The notes below the pieces were generated by a model. That model was not told the origin of the DNA, made no database searches, and saw only the letters and a list, made by a program, of their open reading frames with translations. A stretch of 64,000 nt of DNA, taken from Anisakis pegreffii (taxonomy: Eukaryota > Nematoda > Chromadorea > Rhabditida > Anisakidae). Shown one piece after another: positions 14,101-37,066 of this stretch. The first letter of the stretch is position 1, and each line of letters opens with the position of its first letter. Where the stretch lies: positions 35,028-99,027 of the forward strand of contig JAPYMA010002982.1 in the NCBI GenBank assembly GCA_035041965.1, in the 5' to 3' direction. The translations under genes were made by a program, and so were the position numbers.

Positions 14101-17100
14101 GAAAATTGTCATTAAGAGAGAGAGGGAGAGAGAGAGTTGGTGGAATGCAAAAAGCTGATAGGCGGCGATATTTTCGAAACAACGTATTGTTTTTGAAACA
14201 TTAATGAAATACTCAATGAAATCTTATGACTAAACTGGTGACTGTCTTACTTCACATAAAGTATTGTCGAGCTGTTATGTTTATGTTCACGGAACGGCAC
14301 ATGAGAGCATGTGTGAAGCGAATGTGCGCAATTGAATAGAATTGAACAGAAGTGACCACCAACGATATGCGTGAGGAATGTCACCAGAGCAAACGGATCG
14401 TGTCTTGCAGATATATCACGTAAGCGAATGCAGCGGATTTGCAAGCATTGGCGTGGAATTAACCAAATTGTCTCGGAATCGTTACTACGACGCGATTTGG
14501 AGGTTTTGGACACGTAAAACGACAACCGTTTTCCTACCGTTCTTTACGCTCGCTTACTGTAACGCAGCAATTGTGTATAATCTGCAAACGATCGAGCGTA
14601 ATCGAATGGCAAAAACGTTGTTCTTGAGTATTGTCTATGGGCATAGGTCAGTCGGTCAGGGACCTTAAACGATGCTTTTACTAGCTGATCGAATAGATAC
14701 ATTGACGATCGCATTTGAACATCTTTGAGTATCTGTGATAGAAATTTACAAATTGCACATCAATTTTGCTCATTGAGATTTCCATAAAGAATTTATTCCA
14801 CTTCTCGGTGTGATTATGACAGGAACCAACATTTATCATTTCCGGAAGTCGTTGAATTGATTTCTTGCGATTAGTGCAAATTAACGAAGCAAAATGATGT
14901 TCACATATGAAGGAATATTCTGAGAAGATTTGTCAGATTTTTAGATCCATCTTAGATGTGCTATTTTAAGGATGGAATCGTTTCGTTTCAAATCGCGCTT
15001 AAAAAGTGCAACACGGATGCTTATAATGGTTGTGACATGCTATCTGATAGCGAATATAATTGACGTGTTCATTGCTGCTTGGGAGTATATCGATGGCGCA
15101 TCTTTAATGGAGTATGGAGAATTTTATACGGTTGCCACTGATATCGCTTCTTTCTTGTCGGTTCTTTCAGCAGGACTTCGGTTACCGATTTATGTGATCA
15201 ATGATAGAGTGATTCGGAAGGAGGTGAGCTGCTTGCAGTAGGATGCTACCGCTTGATATGTTTCACTCTGCTGTTTTTATCTTCATTTGCCGAGTAAGTA
15301 TCATTGAAATGGACGGAAATGAGCGATGTTTCATTACAACAATTCATTGAATGGGCAGAAATGCACGAAAACCATTTAAATACTGCAGATGAGCTATCGA
15401 TATGCTGAATATTTTATGTGACATTATGGAATTTGTTCGATCGCAGTCTATTCTATGAATCGGTGATGGCAGTTGATAATGATTTCACTTTCATGATTCG
15501 CTGACTCGGCATCATCTTATGCGTAGAAATCATATGCATCTTTATGATTAGTGGTTGACGTGGTATAAATATGAAATGCATATGCTAAAAAATAGAAGTT
15601 TTGCAGATGTGCCTTATTCTTCGAAATGCATTCATATGTATTAGACGAAATTCCATGCATTCAAATGTGTTCGTTGAATCGAGGAACACCTCCGAACAAC
15701 TTAACTACACAGCTAGCGCTCCGCAGTTCCAACAGTTCATGAAGGAAGCGTACAATCTGAACGGTTCATGTAAATATGGTATTCGATCAACTGGAATCGG
15801 TAGGACCTTCCGTGGAATAAAATTAGCTTCGCTCGTTTTTTTTGCTATGACAGTTGAGGCGAGTTTTTAGGTCGCGTAACTAAGATGAAAACGATTAATG
15901 AGCTGTCTTATAAGGAAAGTTTCTTTGTGTGTCACTCGAAATGGAGTTGAATCAAACAAAGAACACATCGGTCGCGCTATCATTTCGAACGTTGAGTAGG
16001 TAGATGAAAATAGGGTTTGCAAAAAAAATCCCAAAAATCCCCGGATCGATTTTTGATCCCGCGATAATCCCGGGATCGAACAATTATTGAAATATTGATG
16101 CAGGACTTGTTTAAACACATTTTTTGAACAATATGTCCATTACTAATCAGAAAGGAGCTAATTCAACAAATTATTGAGCAAATCCAAGGAACTACGTATT
16201 CAAATTAAAATTAATATTTCATATAATGATGCCAATGATCATGCCGCAAGGGCATACTGCATATTCTATGCTAAGGCATCTTGTCATCTCGGGTCTAAGC
16301 TAATAACAGTACACTTGCTTGTGAATATGAAATTCTTGTTTCTCAAACACTTATTTGCAATGCTTTAACTCCATTTTCTCTCAGCATTAACATCAGCTGA
16401 ATTCTGCTGTTTCGGAAATTTCGATTTTTTACAAAAGAAATGCATCGCATAAATTATATCATTTCAATTTTGAAACAATTAAAAGTTCGAAGTTTAGCTA
16501 AAAAGATAGAAAAAGATCCGCACTGGATTTTCGTCGAATCATCGAGCACTTACATATTTGATAATTTCGATCAAAAATCATGCAAATGTACTTGATATTC
16601 AAGCTTAAGGTCCTTTTGAATGGAACAACTTTGCTCACTTCAGCAATGAACTCTCACTATGAGTGAACTCAGTGAGAATTTATGTACATTTCGGTCGGAT
16701 GAAAACGTTTCCAAATAGCGAAGTAGAAAGACTTGCAGTCTTTGGAACATACAATTGAATTAACAAATGGAATATTGAAGCCGAACAAACCTTATGGGAG
16801 GAAAGGACTCAAAATTTCATTGAACTTTGTTGCTCTTGGTTTTTATTAGAAAATGTCATTATCTCTGTTAGTCTATTACATAGAAATGCATCCAGATGAA
16901 CGTGATGTAAACCAATGAAGAGCAGAATAATCAGCTGAATATTCAATGAAATGTTACGTAAAAGTTCATCGCGCTGTCGTTGATCATGTCATTAGTCCGA
17001 ATTGCGTCTACTTCATTAGCTGAACATCAATGATAGAGGGCAAACAGCAAAGATAACTGCATATAAATTACATGGGAATGATTAAGGCTTGCTTCAAGAT

Positions 17101-17672
17101 GGGCATACTATCAAAACTCACACAAATTGATCTGTTTTATCAAATTCCGAAATTCCGGGATTTTTCAAAACTTAAATCCCGGGATCGGGATCAGAATTGT
17201 AATACCGGGATTCCGTGCAGACCCTAGATGGAACTCTGCACTATTATCCTTTATCGTCACCATTAGTGCTGAGTGCAATACCGATAAGTAGCAAACAGCC
17301 AAACTTGATTTTTCAATTCTTTGAAAGTATATTCTTTAGAATGGAACGTTCGCAGCAAGTCATCAAGTGTTCGTTGCAGGTAGATTGATATTGGCGAGAG
17401 CGTTGATTGAGCATCATGCACGAAGTGAGTCGACGCCTGTAAATAAGCGCACAAATTACGCGTCAAAGCATGAAAATGGCTCAGTCTGCGCTGAAACTGA
17501 AGTATTACTTGACGACACTCGACAGCGGCGTTCACCAAGCAATGGCTCGCCAGTCAACACACCAGTTAAACGTCACAACCACAATTCTCACTTCTCCTCA
17601 GCCGTGAACGGCACTCAGTACTATGTCCAAAAAAATTCTGAAGATATCATTTGTTGGCATCATAAACTGTAA
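11120..17672 (+). CDS. Rhodopsin-family peptide-receptor-like GPCR (short-tail form)
   Basis: Plasma-membrane seven-helix receptor, most likely for a neuropeptide, assembled from eight exons: 11120-11191, 11647-11838, 13503-13660, 13995-14064, 14411-14646, 14971-15223, 15607-15799 and 17380-17672. All phases agree; total about 488 residues. The N-terminus has two N-glycosylation sequons (NES, NGT) and a CIEHPP motif. TM1-TM2 are in exon 2, TM3 with its ERY motif (residues 131-133, in place of DRY) in exon 3, TM4 in exon 4, ECL2 and TM5 in exon 5, TM6-TM7 in exon 6. TM7 ends LRLPIYVINDR instead of the usual NPxxY. The tail is Ser/Thr/Asn-rich. No Cys is seen at the usual start of TM3, although ECL2 keeps one (C171). 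The overall pattern resembles nematode orphan FMRFamide-type receptors; the ligand is unknown. The exon 1-2 junction is the least certain. Confidence 0.82.
11839..13502 (+). other. GPCR intron 2
   Basis: Starts with gtaattc and ends with gttgtag. It contains the first copy of a 68-base duplicated segment (12873-12940). Small ORFs on the minus strand near 12835-13134 include that repeat in reverse and are not convincing genes. Confidence 0.6.
12873..12940 (+). repeat. Duplicated 68-base segment, copy 1
   Basis: Matches 15920-15987 in the same orientation with roughly nine substitutions and no gaps. Both copies lie in introns of the GPCR. Read on the plus strand in frame they give FLCVSLEMELN followed by a conserved TKN, and several differences are third-position silent changes. 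Confidence 0.6.
14115..14136 (+). repeat. GA-rich microsatellite
   Basis: A run of GA dinucleotides with one interruption, inside the intron between GPCR exons 4 and 5. Confidence 0.85.
15920..15987 (+). repeat. Duplicated 68-base segment, copy 2
   Basis: Second copy of the 12873-12940 segment. It ends about 15 bases before the left target-site duplication of the MITE, so the two may be parts of one larger mobile unit or may simply be neighbours. Confidence 0.6.
16011..17226. mobile_element. Non-autonomous hAT-like MITE, about 1.2 kb
   Basis: The left end reads TAGGGTTTGCA and the reverse complement of the right end reads TAGGGTCTGCA. Inward of each, both ends carry AATCCC and ATCCCGGGAT blocks, so the element has imperfect terminal inverted repeats of roughly 70-80 bases. 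The flanks gatgaaaa (16003-16010) and gatggaac (17227-17234) match at 6 of 8 positions, as expected for an old 8-base target-site duplication typical of hAT elements. The interior has no transposase-like ORF. It lies in the GPCR intron between 15799 and 17380, so it does not break the coding sequence. Confidence 0.72.
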
Positions 17673-20060
17673 TTGTTTTGTGTGTTCATTTTTGAAAGAG
17701 GTTCATTTTTTGACTAATTTGTGCGAAGTTGCAATGAAACTTGCAATGCTGGTCGAATGCTGTTATTTGATCCCAGTATGACTTTGCTCTAAAAACTGCT
17801 CTTTTCGGGGACATGAACTGGACGTTCTCACGCGATCGAACAACGCTAGGCATTGCCTAGTTTGAATCAGTCGAACGGTTTTCTCAACTGGCTCGGACGC
17901 AAGCAGCTAGTTCTGATGTACTCAACGAACTACTGAAATTCCAGAAATGGAAATTCCATTTCTGGATTCCAGAAAGAGATCATGCGCCAACTATCGAGGA
18001 TTACATCGGTAGAAAGGCATGTGACGACTTCGTCACAACAGATCGTCAGAGTGCTGATGGTTACTGTGAAAATCACGTCGGTCACTTTACATTGCGCATT
18101 CTTAATCGGTATAACAGAGCGGTTTGGGGACTGTTTTAGCACATTACACCTCTAAGGCATTCCATTCGCATGTGCCATAGAAAGTCACATGCATGCGCAT
18201 CTGGTTTCGTTTGGATTCATGTGCATTTCAAATGTTTGTAAAATTTCACACGATTCATGATCGCTTACGAGTGTCTCAGTAGCGGTTTAGTTTCAATTAA
18301 TCTCTAATGACTGGCCATGTCCGTTCTCTGCTGTCGCAATTATAACGATGAATGTGCTTCCGTGCATTCGAGTGGAAAGGGATGTATCCACTCAGTTTGG
18401 ATTAACGAGATGACGTTTCGTTTGAAAATGTGACTGACATGAATGTGTGACTGTAAAAATGTGACTGCGAAATGATCCGTTCAAGTGACGGGTCACGCAC
18501 CAAGAAATATTTGACTTTGCAATCACAGATGAATGCGATCAATCGGGAGACGAGAACATACATAATTTTATACTTTTTTCACGCATTACAATCCCAAGTG
18601 TTTTTTCTTCCGTCATAATATTTTTGACACCAACTCATGCCTTTCTCTAATATATGTTCCTGCATCATCAATAATGTCGCAAGGCTGACCCCGTCACAAA
18701 CCGTCTTAGAAGGCAACAGAAACTTGTCGCGTCTTAGCATAGGAAATATGAATGCTCATATAGAGCTGCTTGCATGATCATTCGAAAGATCATATCAAAA
18801 TGCACTGATTGTGAGCATATTTTGAGCAATCCAATTCACGAAGATTGTTTATCATTGCAAAAATTTACTTCAGTTGTATGCATACAAATCTTTGAGAAGA
18901 TCCAACTGACTTCGCCCAATATTTGAGGAAGACAGCTCCAATGAATTGTCGGATTATCGCTTACTGTCAGTGTATATAATCAATGCTAAAATTCATGTGA
19001 CATGCTGAGTAACTCAAATGATCATGTGGATTAATCCAATAGATCATGTTGACTTATCCGGAACACATTAAGGAAGCTGAAGCTCGTCTGAAAACAAAAC
19101 TATACATATATATATATATAAACGATGCCGGAAATCGCATATATATTCGACTGAAGCAGGTACATAACTTAATGACAACGTTATGACATACGACTCAAAA
19201 GATTCTTCTACCAAACAGAACATTCGATAATTTTGCGGCAAATCTGAACTAATCATTAATGTATATGTAAAAGTGGGTATGTGCAATTCAAGGAGTAATT
19301 TCAGACAAATTGTGCACATCGTAAAGTTATTTTTATTAGACGATTGCACTTAAGCTAATATGTTCATCCTTCAACCATGCATACTGAACAAGTAAGATCA
19401 TTTACGCGAATAACATTATTTGATGACTGCAACACAATTATGATCGTTGTATGTTGTTTGTTGATGGTGTTCTGGATCAATAGCGATCAACACCCCTCAA
19501 AAACAAGTGAACTTCGACAAGTTTTTGTTCTTATCTAACAAGCATTTCATCAATGTCTACCTGTTATCATTTTCATCATGTTCATCCGAGCACACAGATG
19601 AATAATAAGAACTCTGCTAACAATAAGAACACGAAAGATCCTTCTGCTTGGATATTCCACGCATATTCATAAATACAACAGCAATAATGTCAAATTTTTT
19701 GAATTAAGTAACGAATGTAGACACCCAATCAAAGACGACAACACTCTTCTCGTTCACAGATTTCTGTTTGCAACAGTCTTTGCAGCGAAAGCGCACATCA
19801 ACAAATGCTGATCGAGAGGACATAAACGAAAGGTTTCTCGATGCGGTCGAGTTGATTAATCAATCGAAAAGGCAGTCTTTCACAGGTAAACAGGTGATTC
19901 CAGATGGTCTATGATTAAGGCTCCATCCGTTTAATCTAATATCTGGTACATGATGACAACTTCAGTGATCAAATTGCAAAACCGGTTCCGGAACACCAGA
20001 CACTCCACGACTGAGAATGTCCTACCACAAAAGTTTAGTTCAAGACTACTGGACAACTAG
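17380..20060 (+). CDS. Alternative C-terminal tail exons of the GPCR (long-tail form)
   Basis: Within the last exon of the short form, a strong donor (CGAA|GTGAGT) at 17424/17425 gives a 45-base exon 17380-17424 ending in phase 1. Downstream, 19760-19885 (after cgttcacag, ending ACAG|GTAAAC) and 19966-20060 (after caacttcag, ending in TAG) are both in matching phase. The first encodes CLQQSLQRKR, REDINERF and VELINQSKRQ; the second encodes IKLQNRFRNTRHS and ends FSSRLLDN. A 36-base exon, 17973-18008 (RDHAPTIEDYI), would also fit in phase as an optional cassette. Predicted totals are about 479 or 491 residues. These exons could instead end a separate gene, but I found no other 5' exons for one. 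Confidence 0.5.
17941..17965. repeat. Perfect 10-base palindrome
   Basis: ccagaaatgg, five bases, then its exact reverse complement ccatttctgg. It lies just before the possible 36-base cassette exon, where a hairpin could hide or loop out the acceptor. Confidence 0.7.
18009..19759 (+). other. Intron or intergenic sequence, no gene recognised
   Basis: Between the cassette-exon candidate and the 19760 exon. All three plus frames stay open for a while around 17934-18140, which is probably chance. It contains a TA-repeat microsatellite near 19105-19121. Nothing else was recognised. Confidence 0.45.
19105..19121. repeat. TA microsatellite
   Basis: Uninterrupted TA dinucleotide run of about 16 bases. 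Confidence 0.85.
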
Positions 20061-22306
20061 AATGCCGTATCGATGCAATATTGCTTCGTTCCAACGATCC
20101 TCACTTCTAGTTACCGATCGTGATCCGCTATTGCAGAGCAGGATACTATCCCGACTACAACTGATGCATTCCAAAATTGGTTCCCAAACTGAGTATTCAT
20201 TAACTGCATTGATGACTGATGATCAACTCAATTCATTAGACATCGTCAAACACAATATGCACATGAACAAAACACTCCTAATAATAAACTAACAAACCTG
20301 TAAAAAAATCGGCATAGAATTTTAACTAAAAGAAGAATGAACAGCATCTGGAGAAAACTCCCTTCCGAATTATCTCATGCTTTGTCAGCGATTCCACAGA
20401 AGAACTTTTCTTGATAATCACAATATAAATTAAGCGTAAGAAATGTTCATTCGACTATGTAAATATATGTATGTACAAGTTTAGAGATTTATACAAGCAT
20501 TCGAGGACAAACATGTATGAATAGTTATCTTGACGGAATAATATTATCTTTCGTGATGATTGGACGTTCGAAAGTCCAACGAAAACGAGTCCAACAAGGC
20601 GAAAGTATCGAGAATCGTTGTTGAATGAGGGAACGAAGCGATTTGTGACGAGAACGCAAATCGCAATCAATCCGTGGCGAAGATACGGATGATAATGAAC
20701 GGAAACAGTAACGGTAGTGGGAAAATGAAATTTTGGTAACATTAGTATCAAGGAGGATGATAATAACATGACAACAAAAACAACAACAACAACAATAATA
20801 TTAAAACACAAATGATGAAATCAAAGAGTGCATCGATAAATTCACATTCAAATAGACAAACAATCATGTAAACAATTTAACAAAGCATTTTTCAAATGAA
20901 TCAGAAAGCGACTTCTCATCCACTTCGTAATAAAAAAGAAAGATTCTTGTTGAGTTCTAAACGAATTTGATCATTGTTGCATCCTTGTTTGCATGTGCGA
21001 TCTGTATCTCATCACAGGGCCGGAGGGAATGAGTCCCTGAAATTGCATTAATATTGTCTTTTCGCCTCACATTCGAGCACATCAGCACAAACTCAACTCT
21101 AACTTTTTTGTCTGTTAAGTCCACCACTCATTGCATAATTCCACTAGAATCTTCATGTGGAATGATGTTACCTAACTACTGAATAGTATCCCGATCAAGA
21201 CAAATTTTGAATTGTTTCACGATCGTCTACAACTCCTAACGCTTAAACCTAACCTGTCGCTCATTCAGGTGAAGTGACTTTATGAGATCAATAATTTTGT
21301 GGCATAATCGATGAAAGATTTTATTTGTGACAGCAAAGATAGACGAACTTCATTCACAGCTAAGTGACAGTTGAAAATCAGAGCCGAATTCATGCTGAAC
21401 ACGTTAAGTATGCTTGTTTTGCAATTTCTGTTGTATCACTTAACTGTGGCACCACGTTAAGTAGGCAATTTTACAGATGAGGAGCACAACACGACACTTA
21501 CCCTAATTGCTAGCAATTTTGCGTGATTTTGTTCATTCTTCAATGTTTAACAACTTGTAATGATCACTATTCACATCACCTCTCATCTCACATGAACTGA
21601 CCGTTTTGACCTTGTACTGCTAGGTACGAACGTTTATATCATCGAGATTTTTTATCATCAGTAATCCTAGTGCATGTTTCGATTATTTCCTGCTTGTGCC
21701 GGTTTGTGACATGTTTGGTATTAATGTTCAAAAAGTGATGAAGTTTCAGTCCGTGATCACTTGCAAAACTCAAGTGCGACACTCAAACATTAAGCTGATT
21801 ATAAGCCCATTTAATCACGAGCATTTTTTTGGACTGAAACATCATGCAGCCGACTATACTGGCAATGCGTTACGTCACTTGGCAACGAGATGTACACATG
21901 CGTGTTCCACTCCATGAACCCTACGATGTGCTCGTAAAAATTTAATCCTGCCGAAGTCAGCAAACCCTGCCATACTTGCCAAAAAAAACCCTGAGTATGA
22001 AGTGCTTTGGTGCTCCTATAACAGTAAGTGATAACTTTTGCTGTCACCACCACATTGAAGCTGTTATCAGCGAAGCGATGCATTGACGTCAACTGACCAC
22101 AATAAAAACTCATCAGTGATAAAACCAGAACGACTCATTTGCGTTCATTTTTCACTAATTTTTGATCAGTCGACTTGTGCTCAACAAAGTGCCTGCTTAC
22201 GATCAAACTACGTCAACTTAACAGTTCAATTTCGATTGATCTAATTTCGTATTATGTGAACAGATCAAATAATGAACCAATTAAATCTGGTGATCTACTA
22301 GTGATA
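20061..22306. other. Intergenic between tail-to-tail GPCR and PMCA genes
   Basis: The 3' ends of the GPCR (plus strand) and the PMCA gene (minus strand) converge on this interval. It holds a CAA-rich low-complexity tract at about 20771-20799. ORFs here overlap each other in several frames and show no domain. Extra 3' exons of PMCA could lie here. Confidence 0.5.
20771..20799. repeat. CAA/ATA low-complexity tract
   Basis: A run of CAA triplets passing into AATAAT. The valine-rich minus-strand ORF across it is an artefact of this tract. Confidence 0.75.
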
Positions 22307-33200
<10,894 letters not shown>

Positions 33201-33245
33201 CGCCATTCAGTGAAAATGCCTATAGGCCGTTCGAGAATCTGAGAA
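33201..33245 (-). promoter_or_regulatory. Possible trans-splice acceptor of PMCA
   Basis: Read on the minus strand, tattcattctcag ends at 33239, 38 bases upstream of the ATG at 33200-33198. No stronger acceptor lies between. A conventional 5' UTR with no trans-splicing is equally possible. Confidence 0.3.
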
Positions 33246-36200
33246 TGAATACGAGACTGCTATCGTGTTGCAATAACGACCATCAGCACATTCCCTTTCA
33301 ACGACGAACGATGAACGATTTGCTATATTGTTTACGGCTATCCGAAGTCTTCGGTTGGTGTTCGTTGCGATGTGGACGTGGTTAAAGTAAGTGACGGGTC
33401 ACACTCAAGCACTGACTGATATTTAAGCGAAAGACAATAATACCGAGCAAAATGAGAATGCCCTGAAACGAACATGTACCATTACCATAACATCGTCTCA
33501 TCAATCCAGTTTTGTTTCACGCCAAAAGTTTGTTTACGCAAATTAACCGAATCACTTTACACGAACAATGAACCGTTGATGCACTCACACTGCACTATGT
33601 GAAACAACGATATCATACCAAGTGAATACTCAAAATTTCAGCTTCTCAAAATAAACCACTCTTCAGAAACACATTCTCCGAAAGTACTTTGCAATCATTT
33701 CTTGACGCTGCTATGAACGCGTCCGCAATGACCCAGCAGTGCAACGAACCAGCTTTTATATTGCTTTACACATCACGGTTCACAGTTTAAATATAGCTGA
33801 ATACTTCAATACTTTATGATTATTTTAATCAGTTGAAAAAAAATTCAGAGGAAAATTATTACAAGACTACTTTAATACTTGATGGCAGTTTTAATGGGTG
33901 GAAAAATTGCAGAAGCGAAATAATGTGCGAGGGATATGAGCCCAGCTGTGATCAGGAGCGAATAAGCCGATAGGCAATAACACACTCGACATCAATTCAT
34001 ATCAGTGAAGTTATGAGGCGTGAAAATCGCGGCAACGAAAAAAAGCAAAGCTGAACATTTGTAATTAACACGATGAATGTGTCAATAGCTAATGATGAAC
34101 ATCTGTTTTCAGTTCAATTTATTACACAAACCATTCATTCATTCTGTTGTCTGTTCGTCAGGAAGCCGCTTGGAAACAACTGAAAAAGTAACGTTTATCA
34201 GCTGAAAGTTATTAATTCGCGCAACTTTTTTCCGGGATAACGAAAGCGACTCGGTGTTTTCGATTACCGAAAATACTCGTAATAAATAATGGTAGCAGAT
34301 GATGGAGATGTTAACTTCTTACTGTCACTCAACAATAAGATGATTTGAAGAGATACTTCAGTGACAGTCTTGACAAAAAATGGAGTAAGAAAATGAATAG
34401 GATATCATCAGAGAACTAATGCTTCCTCAAACAATCACATCAGCTAATTAATGAGAAGGGAAACCTCATAATGACTCAGAATTAGGATGAACGATGCAAA
34501 AAAAATCTTCAAAAAATGGATGTAATTGATGAGACGGGCGTCTTGTGAAGATCGGTAAGCAAATGGAAGGAATTTGTTAGCTTCCCAATGAAGACAGTGA
34601 ATGATACTTAATCGGATTTGAAAATACCGTCAAAATCATTTATTTTTACCAATGAAGAAACGCTTAAAAAGGTGTCAATACAATGTGACTTCATTACTGA
34701 ACTGTGAAGCACAACTTCGCTTGGTTACAAGATAAATACACAGTTATGTGGTAAACAGTATGATAAGTGATGCAGTTGATAGTGTCTCATCATCGAATTC
34801 ACTTCTCATATTGAAGTATTTCTGAATTTACTCGTTGATATTCTTTGATAACCCGAGACACTAACATCAGCTGAAACGGTACAAATTCGCAGTACAAATA
34901 TTTACAACGATTCGCGTTCTAATTCACCAAGAATGAGCAAAACGAATACGCTAATGAATATGGTCATTGACTGATCACCGAATGACTGATCACATCTGAA
35001 GCTATGGGCTACCTTCAAATGGCGATTCATCGGAAGTTTATTATTCTTTCACATATGATCGTAATATTAGCACTATCAACGTAATACGTGAGTGGATCGC
35101 ACGAGAAGAAATGATTATTGACGCGATTAGTTCACATGAAAAAAACTGACAGAATCATTTGACGTTGCTTGTGGTGTGATTTGAAAGCACAAAATCATGT
35201 GAACAAACGGAGGAAGCTTATTATTAATTGTTACAAAATGTTTCGAATGATTCATTTGAAATGAATCAACAGTCCATTGGAAGGGCTAATTTAACCATAA
35301 CAATGACTTTGAGGAGGTGATGTTCTTAAAGACTGCTAGCGTCATTGAGACTTCCTGATGTAGTGAATTGATGTTGTTGCTCATACATATACGGAATCAC
35401 ATCCGCTCTCGCATATGCTATTATTATAAAAATGACAGCTGATGCTTATAAGGATGTTCTTCGCATATTCGACTGATAAACTCGAGATATACTAGTGGCA
35501 ATTTTCAACAACATCCCCACCGATAAGGCGTAACCGAAATGAACTGGGCGTTGCGTTCAAGAATTTTTTATGCGGAGCACGTGAAAATTTCCACAGATCT
35601 GAAATGAAATCCTACTTGAATCTGGCTTTTTCTTCAGATGTAAACAAACTACTTATAATCGGCGAATTCAACCATTTGTTTTGAGTGATGTCGCACGAGA
35701 AGAAATGTGAACATTTGCACTAAATGGAAGATGAAAGAAAATGATGATAAGTGAAATAAGTGGAAGCCATCGAAAGCTGTTTCTATTGCAGTTGATGGAC
35801 GTGAATCATCACAACACAATACTTACCAAACGGAATTGTGTCCATTGAACGACTACAAAATCGATGTTCAGAGAGCGGAATTCGAGTAGTTTATGACGAC
35901 GGAATTGGACTGATGATAGACGATAATGAGAAGAGTTATTGTATTGTAATTAGAATGTGAAATGCTCCATTTGAAAATGCGAATGAGTGATTGGAAGTGA
36001 TAAATGAGAGATAATATATGTTCGAGTCTTGCTCGAGATGTTGTCCAGATGTTAGATGAAGTGTGATGGATTGTGCTCAACGAGAAGCATTCTTCGAATG
36101 ACAACAAATCATCCATAGAAAAAATTTCATCATTGTGCTGAACACATTCTATCGAGTCTTGTCACTTGGCTTCGCAGTCATTTGCACTTCAAAGGCATCA

Positions 36201-36844
36201 TTTGATTAATTAATGCATAACGAAGCAGCAATCCACTTCTCTCCTCAATAGCGAGTCACGACGAATATCTAAGAGAACGACCTGTTTGCATAGCGCTGAA
36301 ATAGCAGCCATATGATTCACTACTCATAAGGAATGGTTGAATGTATATCACATAACTTCGATGACAAATAATCATCTGGAATAATATGAGACACACTGAC
36401 ATCATATAATCAGAGATGATAACAGAGATAAGAGCAGCGAAATGAAACTGCGTAGCAATGGGCATCATTCGCAGCCACTGAGAAACGATCTTATTTTAAA
36501 TGAACGACTTTTCACGGAATGTATAATATTTAATGAGAATCGTTATCATCAAATCATCATAAACATCATGATCAAATAAACAACACCATAAGACTAACAA
36601 ACTGTAACAAATACTGAGTCATATCAGTTATGAATTTGAGGATATATATATAGTTCTAGAATAACATATTGTGAACACGTAATATTGCTGATATTAACAC
36701 GATAGTGAATGTCTATTCAATGATGAATACAGTTTGAACGAAAAGTACAAACAGCCACGGTGATGATGATGATTATTAATATCATAATTTGAATCACTTA
36801 AGTGATAGTGTCGTCATTCATCGTTGCTCATCCCTAACAAAGTT
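33246..36844. other. Upstream region of PMCA, no gene recognised
   Basis: AT-rich sequence with no long open frame and no recognisable motif. It should contain the PMCA promoter, but I cannot point to a specific element. Confidence 0.5.
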
Positions 36845-37066
36845 TCAGAACGTGTTCAATGAAACTGTAATCGTAACTATAGCTATCTGTGAAATGACTA
36901 CGGCTTCTGCTATAAACTCTACAATTTCATGCACATTGGGATCAAATCCGTTGTACTCAACGAATAAAACAAAACATAATGGACGCTTGTGACCAATTGT
37001 TGAAAAAGCCGTTCTTAAAAAATGTGCATTTTGAATTTTTTTCCACAAATGGCCTCGAAGCAAACT
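36845..37066 (-). CDS. Candidate exon, unidentified hydrophobic protein
   Basis: After the acceptor cttcctttcag (ending at 37067) the minus strand is open for 73 codons to a TGA at 36847-36845. The product contains EYNGFDPNVHEIVEF followed by a hydrophobic stretch rich in Ile/Val/Ala that could be a membrane segment. No family is recognised. A second frame is also open for 35 codons, so the frame is not certain and a chance ORF is possible. Confidence 0.3.
   Translation of the reverse strand, partial: SLLRGHLWKKIQNAHFLRTAFSTIGHKRPLCFVLFVEYNGFDPNVHEIVEFIAEAVVISQIAIVTITVSLNTF

Noticed and set aside
15800..15870. Read-through end of GPCR exon 15607 to a TAG at 15868
   Set aside because: The extension is hydrophobic and follows a usable GTAGGA donor; splicing to 17380 gives a polar tail in phase and is preferred, though read-through cannot be excluded.
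15867..16118. Minus-strand ORF resembling one at 12835-13134
   Set aside because: The similarity comes from the 68-base duplicated segment; the rest runs into the MITE terminus.
17263..17538. Minus-strand ORF of 91 codons
   Set aside because: Antisense to the GPCR tail exon, which has matching splice signals and phase on the plus strand.
20455..20811. 118-codon minus-strand ORF with a valine-rich start
   Set aside because: The apparent hydrophobic start is translation of a CAA/ATA low-complexity tract; no splice or domain support.
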